Shown here one piece after another: positions 35,803 to 44,162 of a stretch of 64,000 bases of DNA. This stretch comes from Ramlibacter ginsenosidimutans. GTDB lineage: Bacteria; Pseudomonadota; Gammaproteobacteria; Burkholderiales; Burkholderiaceae_C. The notes beneath the pieces are model-generated. The model worked only from the letters and a program-made list of their open reading frames with translations, was not told the DNA's origin and made no database searches. The position numbers and the translations under genes were made by a program. The DNA is taken from assembly GCF_042678185.1 (NCBI RefSeq), contig NZ_JBHUDQ010000011.1. One strand, 5' to 3'. Position 1 is the stretch's first letter. Each line of letters begins with the position of its first letter.

Positions 35803-36838
35803 TGACGTTCTCGGCGAGTTCCTCCGTCCTCGCGTCCGCCGCCGCCGGCAGGCGGTCCATGCGGGACGCGAGCCCCTCGAAGAAACGGTCCACGGCGGCC
35901 AGCTGCGTCCTGCTGTCCTCGACCGTATTCATTTCGGCGCGGAACGCCTCGCCGCCCGGAAGCGTGCGGACGTACCAGCCGATGTGCTTGCGCGCGCTGC
36001 GAACGCCGGTGAATTCCCCGTACAGCGCGTAGTGATCCTCCAGGTGCGAAAGCAGCGCCCGCTGCACTTCCACCACCAGCGGCGGCGCCAGTTCGGTGCC
36101 GGCCTGCAGGAAGTGCACGATCTCGCGGAAGATCCACGGCCGTCCCTGCGCCGCCCGGCCCACCATGACGGCGTCGGCACCCGTGCGCTCGAGGACCTCG
36201 CGCGCCTTGCGCGGCGAGGTGACGTCGCCATTGGCGACGACGGGAATGCGCACGCTCGCCTTGACCGCGGCGATGGTCTCGTATTCCGCCTCGCCCCGGT
36301 AGCCCTGCTCGCGCGTGCGGCCATGCACGGTCAGCATCTGCACGCCGGCGGACTCGAAGGCGCGGGCGAGCGCGACCGCATTGCGGTGTTCCGCCGACCA
36401 GCCCGTCCTCATCTTGAGCGTGACCGGCACGCCGTGCGGCGTGCACGCAGCGACGACGGCCTGTGCGATGGCGAGCGCCAGCGGCTCGTCCTGCATCAGC
36501 GCCGAGCCTGCCCACTTGTTGCAGACCTTCTTGGCCGGGCAGCCCATGTTGATGTCGATGATCTGCGCGCCGCGCGCAACGTTGTAGGCGGCGGCCTCGG
36601 CCATCATCTCCGCGTCGGTGCCCGCGATCTGCACGGCGACCGGCCCGGGCTCGCCCTCGTGGTTGGCGCGGCGCGAGGTCTTCAGGCTGTTCCACAGGTC
36701 CTTGCGCGAGGTCACCATCTCGCTGACCGCGTAGCCGGCACCGAATGCGCGACACAGCTGGCGGAACGGCCGGTCCGTCACACCCGCCATCGGCGCTGCG
36801 AACACGTTGTTCGCGAGGGTGTAGGGGCCGATCTGCAT
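35795..36838 (-). CDS. dusB: tRNA-dihydrouridine synthase B
   Basis: This FMN enzyme reduces uridine in the tRNA D-loop. The 347-residue protein has NVFAAPMAGVTDRPFRQL, INMGCPAKKVCNKWAGSALM (catalytic Cys region), LTVHGRTREQGYRGEAEYE and VVANGDVTSPRKA. It heads dusB-fis-purH; dusB-fis is a widely conserved pair. Confidence 0.94.
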   Translation of the reverse strand: MQIGPYTLANNVFAAPMAGVTDRPFRQLCRAFGAGYAVSEMVTSRKDLWNSLKTSRRANHEGEPGPVAVQIAGTDAEMMAEAAAYNVARGAQIIDINMGCPAKKVCNKWAGSALMQDEPLALAIAQAVVAACTPHGVPVTLKMRTGWSAEHRNAVALARAFESAGVQMLTVHGRTREQGYRGEAEYETIAAVKASVRIPVVANGDVTSPRKAREVLERTGADAVMVGRAAQGRPWIFREIVHFLQAGTELAPPLVVEVQRALLSHLEDHYALYGEFTGVRSARKHIGWYVRTLPGGEAFRAEMNTVEDSRTQLAAVDRFFEGLASRMDRLPAAADARTEELAENVNE

Positions 36839-36959
36839 GGGTGGGAAGTGCCGAAAAAAGAGGCACGATTGTAGGCCCGGCGCGTTTCAGGCACTGAAAT
36901 GAAACGCTTGCGATTCGTCAAGCCGACGACCGGGAGGGCTCCGATAAGATCCGCCCGAC

Positions 36960-37430
36960 ATGCCCATCTGGATGGAATCACTGTTCGCGCTGCTCGCGCT
37001 GCCGGAGTACGGGCTCAGCACCTTGTTCGTCGCGGCGTTCGTGTCGGCGACGCTGCTGCCCGTCGGCTCGGAGCCCGCGCTCGTGGGGCTGCTGGTGCTG
37101 AACCCGCAGCTGTATTGGCCCGCCATCCTGGTCGCGACGCTGGGCAACACGCTCGGCGGGATGCTCGATTGGTGGATGGGCTACGGCGCCCACCAGGTTG
37201 CCGACAAGTACGCGCACTCGCGCGTGCACCTGCGGGCGCTGGCGTTCCTGGAGCGGCTCGGGCCCAAGGCCTGCGCGCTGGGCTGGTTGCCCATCGTCGG
37301 CGACCCGCTGTGCGCCGTCGCCGGCTGGCTGCGCATGCCGTTCTGGCCCTGCACCGGCTACATGCTGCTCGGCAAGTTCCTGCGTTACCTGATCATGACG
37401 CCGGTGCTGCTGGGGCTGCTGCCGCACTGA
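36960..37430 (+). CDS. YqaA family membrane protein
   Basis: This 156-residue protein belongs to the small DedA/SNARE-associated-like YqaA group, with several membrane segments and the motifs VSATLLPVGSEPALVGLL and LGNTLGGMLDWWMGYGA. An internal Met5 is an alternative start. It is divergent from dusB; function is unknown. Its 3' end overlaps a small opposite-strand gene by 46 bp. Confidence 0.8.
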   Translation: MPIWMESLFALLALPEYGLSTLFVAAFVSATLLPVGSEPALVGLLVLNPQLYWPAILVATLGNTLGGMLDWWMGYGAHQVADKYAHSRVHLRALAFLERLGPKACALGWLPIVGDPLCAVAGWLRMPFWPCTGYMLLGKFLRYLIMTPVLLGLLPH

Positions 37431-37567
37431 ACCGCATCCTCCGCGGCCTCGGTCGCGGCGAACACCACCGCGAAGGTCAGCGACAGCAGGAGTGCGTAGA
37501 GCAGCAGTTCGTAGCAGCGCACGGCGCGTGCGCGCAGGCGCAGCCACAGGCTTTGGATGTCGGTCAT
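37385..37567 (-). CDS. Small predicted membrane protein
   Basis: This 60-residue protein, MTDIQSLWLRLRARAVRCYE followed by a hydrophobic helix LLLYALLLSLTFAVVFAA, would be a single-span membrane protein. Its ATG is preceded by GGAGGGGCCG, a strong ribosome site, which is the main support. The 3' end runs 46 bp into the yqaA gene on the other strand. No family recognised. Confidence 0.5.
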   Translation of the reverse strand: MTDIQSLWLRLRARAVRCYELLLYALLLSLTFAVVFAATEAAEDAVQCGSSPSSTGVMIR

Positions 37568-37694
37568 CGGCCCCTCCGGAGAGCGCGCATCATCGCCCCA
37601 CCGGCCGCCCGCGTGCAGTGACATGTGCACCTTGCGGCGCTCGCCACAAGGTGCGCACGGCGACGACCCGCTGCCGGGCCGCGCCGCGCGTGGA

Positions 37695-38681
37695 TCACTG
37701 GACGCTGACCAGCGGGCGCTTCTCCTGCGTCCAGAGCGACATCGAGCCGTCGTACAGGCGCGTCTTGTGGTTGCCCATGATTTCGGACATCACGAACCAC
37801 GCGCCCGAAGCGAGGTGGCCGGTGTTGCAGTAGCTGATCGAAGGCGCGTCGGGGTCGATGCCGTTGGCGCGCATTAGCGCGTCATAGACCTTGGGCGGAT
37901 GGAAATACAGCGCGCCGTTGGCCGCCCGCGTGAGCAGCTCGGGCGCGAGGTTCTTCGCGCCGGCCACGTGGCCGAAGGCGGCCACCGTCGGCGCCTTGGA
38001 GGTCCCGAAGTACTGCGGCAGCCCGCGTGCATCGACAAGCTGCATGGACTGCTTCTCGGACGCTTCGGCCACCTGGTCCGAGTTTGCGAGGTACTCCGGA
38101 CGATCCGGGCCGGCCTTCCACGTGCCGGTCACCTTCCCGGGCGCGGCGGTGGTCACCTCGTGGCCCTCCGCCAGCCAGCCGGCGACGCCGCCGTCGAGCA
38201 TGGCCACGCGGTCCTCTCCGCGCAGCTTGAAGGTCCAGTACAGGCGCAGCGCCTCGTCGATGTCCGCGATCTGCTGGCCCATGGGCACCAGCACGATCGG
38301 CTTGTCGGCCGCGATGCCGGCGGCCTGCATGCGCGCCTGGAAGTCCGCGCCTTCGGGCGACAGGAACTTCACCTTGCGCCCGTCCAGCACGCGCTCGGTG
38401 CGCACCTCCTTGAAATCGACCAGCCGCGCGCCGGGCAGGTGGCCGCCGACGTCCACGAGGCTCTTCTTGCCGGTCTTCGCGTCCGTTTCGTACACGGGCT
38501 CCTTGCCGAAAGAGGCGAAGTCGGATCGCACCTCGACGACTTGCACCTCAGCGCGGTGGTCGACGAGCCAGGCGGCGTTGACCACCGGGCCGGGTAGTTC
38601 GACCGCGAAGGCGGGCGACAGGCCGGCGGCCAGGGCGAGCCACGCCAGCGGTTTGCGGATGAAATCAGTGAGACGGGACAT
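37695..38681 (-). CDS. Exported two-domain rhodanese (sulfurtransferase)
   Basis: This 328-residue protein has an N-terminal signal sequence (LAWLALAAGLSPAFAVELPG) and two rhodanese domains. Cys285 in SYCNTGHLASG is the likely persulfide-carrying cysteine; the first domain lacks it, as in classical rhodaneses. It probably transfers sulfane sulfur in the periplasm. It is last in a five-gene operon with two YeeE/YedE permeases; its start overlaps the preceding gene by 17 bp. Confidence 0.85.
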   Translation of the reverse strand: MSRLTDFIRKPLAWLALAAGLSPAFAVELPGPVVNAAWLVDHRAEVQVVEVRSDFASFGKEPVYETDAKTGKKSLVDVGGHLPGARLVDFKEVRTERVLDGRKVKFLSPEGADFQARMQAAGIAADKPIVLVPMGQQIADIDEALRLYWTFKLRGEDRVAMLDGGVAGWLAEGHEVTTAAPGKVTGTWKAGPDRPEYLANSDQVAEASEKQSMQLVDARGLPQYFGTSKAPTVAAFGHVAGAKNLAPELLTRAANGALYFHPPKVYDALMRANGIDPDAPSISYCNTGHLASGAWFVMSEIMGNHKTRLYDGSMSLWTQEKRPLVSVQ

Positions 38682-39300
38682 GGTCGTTTTCCTCGGGTGA
38701 AATGCGAAGCGCCTGCATGCGCCCCAGGCGATCGGGCAGGGACACGGCGCGCTGGCTGGTGATGTGCAGCGAGCGGTCCTGGAGGGCGGCGCCGCGGCCG
38801 CCGACGCGGCGGTCGCGCTCGTGCAGCAGTTGAATGATCTCGGCATCGTACAGGCGCACCATCGCCGTCAACCAGCGCGCCACCGGCGCCAGCCGTCCGT
38901 GCGCGCGCAGCGAGAAGCCGGCGATCAGCGCCTCCATGCGCGGAGCATCGCGCCACGCCTCGCCGGTGACCCACTGGTTGGTGGTGAAGAGGCGCAGCGG
39001 CAGCCCCCGCGCGTCGAGCGAAATGCCGACGAGGTGCGAGATGGCGTCCGGCTGCCCCGGCGTCGGGACGAACAGGTGGAAGTGCCCGTGCTCGCCCTCG
39101 GCGCGTTCGCCGGCGGGATGCGCGTGGTAGTAGAAGCGGGCGCCGCTGGCGGCATCGACATGGTCCTCGCGCGGATGGTGCGACCACTCGACGAAGCGCT
39201 GGGCGCCAGCGAGCGCTGCCGCGGCCAGACTGCGGCCGCGGCTCGCGTAGTGCCACTGCACCGCGATCACCTCGTCCGCCGCCTGGGCCCGAGCATCCAT
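38665..39300 (-). CDS. Uncharacterised His-rich protein (DUF6969-like)
   Basis: This 211-residue soluble protein contains FVEWSHHPREDHVD, RFYYHAHPAG and EGEHGHFHLFVP, a dense set of histidines suggesting a metal site. I associate this pattern with DUF6969, without certainty. Its ATG shares bases with the stop of the small Cys-rich gene (TGATG), and its 3' end overlaps the rhodanese gene, so it is part of the sulfur operon. Function unknown. Confidence 0.65.
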   Translation of the reverse strand: MDARAQAADEVIAVQWHYASRGRSLAAAALAGAQRFVEWSHHPREDHVDAASGARFYYHAHPAGERAEGEHGHFHLFVPTPGQPDAISHLVGISLDARGLPLRLFTTNQWVTGEAWRDAPRMEALIAGFSLRAHGRLAPVARWLTAMVRLYDAEIIQLLHERDRRVGGRGAALQDRSLHITSQRAVSLPDRLGRMQALRISPEENDHVPSH

Positions 39301-39563
39301 CAGCTTGCCTCGCCCGACTTCGGCTTGCGCTTGGCCCCGCAGGGATTCGCGGGTCCGCAGGGATTGGCCGCCCGCTTCTTCGTCGCGGCGCCGCAGGGGT
39401 ACGCGGCTTTCTCCGCCTTCCCGGCAGCGCAGGGATTGGACGGCGCGCTCGCCGGTGTCTTGGCGGCCTCGGCGGCGACCGCCACGGGAGCGGCGCCCAC
39501 GCCGGCGATGGCGACGAGCAGGGCGGACAGGCAGACGGTGGAGGAGCGGCGTGAACGGGTCAT
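39300..39563 (-). CDS. Small exported Asn-Pro-Cys-repeat protein
   Basis: This 87-residue protein has a signal sequence (STVCLSALLVAIAGVGAAPVA) and a mature part with four short Pro-Cys motifs: NPCAAGK, YPCGAATK, NPCGPA and NPCGAKRK. The evenly spaced cysteines suggest a periplasmic metal- or sulfur-carrier role; this is inference. It overlaps the YeeE gene ahead (ATGA) and the DUF6969-like gene behind (TGATG). Confidence 0.65.
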   Translation of the reverse strand: MTRSRRSSTVCLSALLVAIAGVGAAPVAVAAEAAKTPASAPSNPCAAGKAEKAAYPCGAATKKRAANPCGPANPCGAKRKPKSGEAS

Positions 39564-40204
39564 GGGGAGGTCATCGAAAGGGAAGAAGAGGAAGCGCCGG
39601 CTGCGGAGGTCGCTTGGGCGCCGGCCACGGCCTGTTCGGCGGTAACCGGGCCGGCGCCGCGGCGCTCGAAGCGCGCGGCCAGCCAGAACACGAACACCGC
39701 GGCGGCCACCATCGCTGCATCGACTACCCAGGGCGACACGTGCAGCAGGGCCGGCAGCGTGTCTGCCGACGCGAGCTCGCCGGAGGTCGTCCACGCTTCG
39801 AGGGCGCCGAAACCGCCCGCGAACACACCGGTGCCGAGCAGCAGGCCGATGAAGAACACGACGGCGTCGATACGGCCGGACACGAGGCCGACCACGGAGG
39901 TGCCGGGGCAGTAGCCGCCGATGGCGAAGCCGGCGCCCACGAGCGCTCCTCCGATGGCGGCTGCACCCAGGAACGCTGCCGGCACGTACAACTGGGCGGC
40001 TGCGACGACGCCGGTGGCGGTCAGCGCCGTCAGGCCCACGGCCGCGACCACGATGGCGGTGAACATCACCTTGAAGACCGACCAGTCGGTCAGGCGGAAT
40101 TGCGCCGTCAGCTTGCAGGGACTGCCGAAGCCGGCGTTCTCCAGCACGTAGCCGAAGAGCGCGCCGCACAGCAGGCCGCTGGCGATGTCGGGAAGCGCGA
40201 ACAT
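39560..40204 (-). CDS. YeeE/YedE family transporter, second half
   Basis: This 214-residue membrane protein has the YeeE/YedE cysteine motifs GFGSPCKLTAQFRLTD and GGYCPGTSVVGLVSGRID. Related YeeE (TsuA) proteins import thiosulfate through conserved cysteines. Together with the gene ahead (shared TGATG) it makes the two halves that are fused in larger family members. The C-terminus is a soluble Ala/Ser tail. Confidence 0.82.
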   Translation of the reverse strand: MFALPDIASGLLCGALFGYVLENAGFGSPCKLTAQFRLTDWSVFKVMFTAIVVAAVGLTALTATGVVAAAQLYVPAAFLGAAAIGGALVGAGFAIGGYCPGTSVVGLVSGRIDAVVFFIGLLLGTGVFAGGFGALEAWTTSGELASADTLPALLHVSPWVVDAAMVAAAVFVFWLAARFERRGAGPVTAEQAVAGAQATSAAGASSSSLSMTSP

Positions 40205-40725
40205 CACTGGACTCCCTTGACGATGCGGCTGGTCAGCAGGCCGACTGCGAAGAAGGCGCCGAGAAACACGAAAGCGGCGAGTCCCAGCGTGGCCGCGCCG
40301 GACAGGCCGAGGCCGCTGGTGCAGCCGGCGGACACCCGCGCGCCGAAGCCGGATGCCGCACCGCCGACCAGCGCCCACATCAGGCGCTTGGTCGTGCCGA
40401 CGCTGCGCGCGCCATCGAGCTGGACGCGGAAGCGGCCGGCGCGCCAGGCCGCGAACAGCCCGCCGGCGGCAACGCCGATCACCTGCCACGTGATCCAGGA
40501 TGCCAGGGGCGACCCGTCTTCGAACAGCGGGCCGAGATAGGCATTGGAGCGGGCAGCGCCGCCGCCGAGGACGGCGGTGAGCCGGGTGGTGAATCCCGTG
40601 GCGCCGAGGCCGTGGCCCGTGAGCAGGAAGGTGAGGAGCAGCACGAGGCCGAGGAGCACGCCCGCGATCCAGGGCGACCAGAACGGCTTGATGGCGTGGT
40701 GAACGGAAGCGGATGGCACCGGCAT
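40204..40725 (-). CDS. YeeE/YedE family transporter, first half
   Basis: This 173-residue membrane protein has a first helix WIAGVLLGLVLLLTFLL and the family motif GFGARVSAGCTSGLGLSG. It opens the operon of two transporter halves, a Cys-repeat protein, a His-rich protein and a rhodanese. It likely imports a sulfur compound such as thiosulfate. An AT-rich stretch upstream of the ATG probably holds the operon promoter. Confidence 0.82.
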   Translation of the reverse strand: MPVPSASVHHAIKPFWSPWIAGVLLGLVLLLTFLLTGHGLGATGFTTRLTAVLGGGAARSNAYLGPLFEDGSPLASWITWQVIGVAAGGLFAAWRAGRFRVQLDGARSVGTTKRLMWALVGGAASGFGARVSAGCTSGLGLSGAATLGLAAFVFLGAFFAVGLLTSRIVKGVQ

Positions 40726-40744
40726 GGAGAACTCCCGGGATGAG

Positions 40745-40800
40745 CCGGCTTTATATCCTCAATTACGGATTCAATATAGTATAGTTTCCGATAGGGTCCA
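40745..40800 (-). promoter_or_regulatory. AT-rich putative promoter of the sulfur operon
   Basis: Within very G+C-rich DNA this stretch is strikingly AT-rich; read on the minus strand it contains ACTATACTATATTGAAT and GAGGATATAAAG just ahead of the first YeeE gene. I cannot fix one -35/-10 pair with standard spacing. A sulfur-responsive repressor site would be expected here but is not identified. Confidence 0.5.
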
Positions 40801-40917
40801 AATCGCATCGCCTTCCGGCGTCACGGACGCACGCGCACGCTGGCGCCGCCCTATGCGGACGCGTGACGATGGAACGGTGAGCGGGGGGAACGCCGCGCGC
40901 CAGGGCCGCGGCGGGAC

Positions 40918-42012
40918 TCAGACGTTGAACAGGAAGTTCATGACGTCGCCATCCTTGACGACGTACTCCTTGCCTTCGCTGCGCATCTTGCCGGCATCCT
41001 TGGCGCCCTGCTCGCCCTTGCAGGCGATGAAGTCGTCGAAGGCGATGGTCTGTGCGCGGATGAAGCCGCGCTCGAAGTCCGTGTGGATCACACCGGCCGC
41101 CTGCGGCGCCGTCGCGCCGATGGGCACGGTCCAGGCACGCACTTCCTTCACGCCCGCGGTGAAGTAGGTCTGCAGGCCCAGCAGCTTGAACGCCGCGCGG
41201 ATCAGCCGGTTCAGCCCCGGCTCGTCCTGCCCGATCTCCGCCAGGAACATCTTCTTGTCTTCCTCGGGCATGTCGGCGATCTCGGACTCGATCTTGGCGC
41301 AGATCGCCACCACGGGCGCATTCTGCGTGGCCGCATACGCGCGCAGCCGGTCCAGGTGCGGGTTGTTCTCGAAGCCGGTCTCGTCCACGTTGCCGACGAA
41401 CATTGCCGGCTTGGCGGTGATCAGGAACAGCGGCTTGAGCAAGGCCTTCTCGTCGTCGCTGAGCGTGAGCGTGCGCACCGGCCGCCCTTCGTTCAGTGCA
41501 GCCTGCACCTTGGGCAGCAGCTGCACCATCTTCGCCGCTTCCTTGTCGTTGCCCGACTTCGCCGCCTTGCTGTACCGGGCGAGCGTCTTGTCCACGGTAC
41601 CCAGGTCCGCGAGGCACAGCTCGGTCTGGATCACCTCGATGTCGGAGACCGGGTCCACGCGGCCGGCCACGTGGATCACGTTGGCGTCCTCGAAGCAGCG
41701 CACCACGTTCACGACCGCGTCGGTTTCGCGGATGTGCGCGAGGAACTGGTTGCCCAGGCCCTCGCCCTTGCTCGCGCCCGCCACCAGGCCGGCGATGTCG
41801 ACGAACTCGACGATGGCAGGCACGATCCTCTCGGGCTCGACGATGGCGGCGAGCTGCGCCAGCCGCGGGTCGGGCAGTTCGACCACGCCGACGTTCGGTT
41901 CGATGGTGCAGAAAGGATAGTTCTCGGCGGCGATGCCCGCCTTGGTCAAGGCGTTGAACAAGGTGGACTTGCCGACGTTCGGCAGACCCACGATCCCGCA
42001 CTTCAAACTCAT
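40918..42012 (-). CDS. ychF: Ribosome-associated ATPase YchF
   Basis: This 364-residue Obg-family P-loop ATPase has GIVGLPNVGKSTLFNALT, FVDIAGLVAGASKGEGLGN and a C-terminal TGS domain ending VKDGDVMNFLFNV. YchF binds ribosomes and is linked to oxidative-stress responses. Length and ends match the family. No overlapping neighbours. Confidence 0.96.
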   Translation of the reverse strand: MSLKCGIVGLPNVGKSTLFNALTKAGIAAENYPFCTIEPNVGVVELPDPRLAQLAAIVEPERIVPAIVEFVDIAGLVAGASKGEGLGNQFLAHIRETDAVVNVVRCFEDANVIHVAGRVDPVSDIEVIQTELCLADLGTVDKTLARYSKAAKSGNDKEAAKMVQLLPKVQAALNEGRPVRTLTLSDDEKALLKPLFLITAKPAMFVGNVDETGFENNPHLDRLRAYAATQNAPVVAICAKIESEIADMPEEDKKMFLAEIGQDEPGLNRLIRAAFKLLGLQTYFTAGVKEVRAWTVPIGATAPQAAGVIHTDFERGFIRAQTIAFDDFIACKGEQGAKDAGKMRSEGKEYVVKDGDVMNFLFNV

Positions 42013-42135
42013 GTCAGTCCCCGTGAACGAAGCCCGAAAGTGTATGCGATGGGGCTTGTCCCGGCCGTTCGCGGGCTGCTGCGCGCTGCTGTGGTTCGCG
42101 GCGACCCGGGTGGATGCGAGCCTGCCGCAGGTGCG

Positions 42136-42999
42136 TCAGTCGAAGCGGTAGTTCGCGCGCACGGCTTGCCCGACGCGCAGCGTCGCTTCGATGCCGGCCA
42201 CCATGATCGCGTTCATGCCGAAACTCACCCGGCCGCCCACCACATCGTTGCGGCGGTAGCCCTGCAAGGTGTCGGTCACGACGGGATCGATCGCGGCCGT
42301 GGCCGGGTCGATGTTGGGGATCGGGCAGCGCGGGCACGGTTTCACGGGGCGCAGTTGCACCTCGCCTTCGTCCGTCCCGATGCGGATCAGGTCCAGACTG
42401 TCCTCGTCATGCGCTTCCAGGCCGTCCAGCACGAGGTTGGGCCGGAAGCGTTCGATCCCCACCGGCGCGTGCCCGGCGGCGGCGAGCTTCGCGTTCAGCT
42501 GGTCCAGCGAAGCCGTGCCCACCACCAGCAGGGGAAAGCCGTCGCTGAACTGGTTGAGCGCCTCGGCGCCCTGCGTCCACTTCGCATTCGACAGCCTTCG
42601 ATGGTCCGGGTCGAAGCGCACCAGCCGCAGCTTGCGCCCGAGGAAATCGGTGAACCACTGGGCCGCGATGTCGCCCATGTCGAACGCCGGGACCTCGTCG
42701 TCCCAGAGGCGCACGCGCACCGGCGCCTCGACAGTGTCGATCGCGAGGTGCAGCGCCAGCATCCCGGGCGCGCGCAGCACCACCTCGTGCAGCTTGAGCT
42801 GGGGCTTCACCAGCGCCATGCGCGGCAGTTGGCGCTGCGTGACGAATGCGCCCTGCTCGTCCACCAGCATCCAGGCGCGGTCCAGGTCGAGGCCGGTCTC
42901 GAGCAGCGGGGCCTCGCGAACTTCCACGCCGGCGCAGGACTTCACCGGATAGACGAACAGGCGGGCGAGACGGGCGGTGACATCGGCAGGGGCACTCAT
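42136..42999 (-). CDS. MOSC domain protein (YcbX-like)
   Basis: This 287-residue protein has the MOSC N-terminal beta-barrel LFVYPVKSCAGVEVREAPL and the C-terminal RPVKPCPRCPIPNIDP containing the candidate molybdenum- or sulfur-binding Cys. Related YcbX proteins reduce N-hydroxylated compounds using molybdenum cofactor. It has no ferredoxin domain. Start ATG 42999 leaves 35 bp to the divergent hydroxylase gene. Confidence 0.85.
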   Translation of the reverse strand: MSAPADVTARLARLFVYPVKSCAGVEVREAPLLETGLDLDRAWMLVDEQGAFVTQRQLPRMALVKPQLKLHEVVLRAPGMLALHLAIDTVEAPVRVRLWDDEVPAFDMGDIAAQWFTDFLGRKLRLVRFDPDHRRLSNAKWTQGAEALNQFSDGFPLLVVGTASLDQLNAKLAAAGHAPVGIERFRPNLVLDGLEAHDEDSLDLIRIGTDEGEVQLRPVKPCPRCPIPNIDPATAAIDPVVTDTLQGYRRNDVVGGRVSFGMNAIMVAGIEATLRVGQAVRANYRFD

Positions 43000-43034
43000 G
43001 GGCGGGGATTGTGCCCGGCTCCTACAATCACCCG

Positions 43035-44162
43035 ATGGCCGCTCCGTACGACGTATGTATCCGCGGTGCGGGCATCGTCGGCCGCACCCTCGCCCTGCTG
43101 CTCGCCCGCGATCGCCTGCGCGTGGCGCTGGTGGAAGTTCCGCCGCCGCCTTCCGCGGGTCAGGGCGACGTCCGCGCCTATGCCCTGAACGCGGCCTCAC
43201 GCGAACTGCTGCTGCGCTTGCGTGCCTGGCCCGACGAAGCCCACGCGACGCCCGTCACCGGCATGGACGTGCGCGGGGATGACGGCGGCCGCGTGCGCTT
43301 CTCCGCTGCCGACGAAGGCGCGGCGGCGCTGGCCTGGATCGTCGACGTGGAGCCCCTGCTCGCGCGGCTGGCCGAAGCGGTGCGCTTCCAGCCGCAAGTC
43401 GACGTCGTGCAGGCGCCTGCACCGGCGGCCTTGACCGTGGTCTGTGAAGGCCGCGCCAGCACCACCCGGGCGGAGTTCGGCGTGGCTTACCAGGTCACGA
43501 CCTATCCGCAGCGCGCCCTGGCCGCACGCGTCAGTTGTGAAAAAGCGCATGGCGGTGTCGCGCGCCAGTGGTTCTCCGACGGCAACGTGCTGGGCTTGCT
43601 GCCCCTGGGCGGCCCGGACGGGAACTCGATGGCGCTGGTGTGGTCCCTCCAGGAGCCGCGCGCGGACGAGCTGCTCGCGGCAACGCCCCAGGAATTCGAA
43701 ACGCGGCTGCTGGCCGCCTGCGGCGCCGAGCTGGGACGCATGAGCCTGGCGAGCGAGCGCATGGCGTGGCCGCTGCAGCGCGCGCAGGCCGAGCGCTGGT
43801 GCGGGCCCGGCTGGGCGCTGGCCGGCGATGCCGCGCACAGCGTGCACCCGTTGGCCGGCCAAGGCCTGAACCTGGGCCTGGCGGACGCCGAAGTGCTGGC
43901 GCGCGTGCTGCACGAGCGCGAATACTGGCGCGGGCTGGGCGATGAGAAGCTGCTGCGCCGCTACGAGCGTGCGCGCAAGATGGACGTGCTGGCCATGGCC
44001 TGGACGACCGACGGGCTGCAGCAGTTGTTCGCGCAGCCCGCGGAGCCCTGGGCCTGGATGCGCAACTGGGGCATGCGCGGCTTCGACCGCAGCGGGCCCG
44101 TGAAACGCTGGGTGGTGCGGCAGGCCATGGGCCGGGCGCGACAGCTCTTGAGAACGGAATGA
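43035..44162 (+). CDS. UbiH/UbiF/Coq6-type FAD monooxygenase
   Basis: This 375-residue flavoprotein of ubiquinone synthesis has YDVCIRGAGIVGRTLALLLA (FAD dinucleotide fold) and GWALAGDAAHSVHPLAGQGLNLG (second FAD motif of the family). The ring position hydroxylated cannot be told. Its stop overlaps the start of the dsbC-like gene (ATGA), starting a chain of four overlapping genes. Confidence 0.87.
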   Translation: MAAPYDVCIRGAGIVGRTLALLLARDRLRVALVEVPPPPSAGQGDVRAYALNAASRELLLRLRAWPDEAHATPVTGMDVRGDDGGRVRFSAADEGAAALAWIVDVEPLLARLAEAVRFQPQVDVVQAPAPAALTVVCEGRASTTRAEFGVAYQVTTYPQRALAARVSCEKAHGGVARQWFSDGNVLGLLPLGGPDGNSMALVWSLQEPRADELLAATPQEFETRLLAACGAELGRMSLASERMAWPLQRAQAERWCGPGWALAGDAAHSVHPLAGQGLNLGLADAEVLARVLHEREYWRGLGDEKLLRRYERARKMDVLAMAWTTDGLQQLFAQPAEPWAWMRNWGMRGFDRSGPVKRWVVRQAMGRARQLLRTE

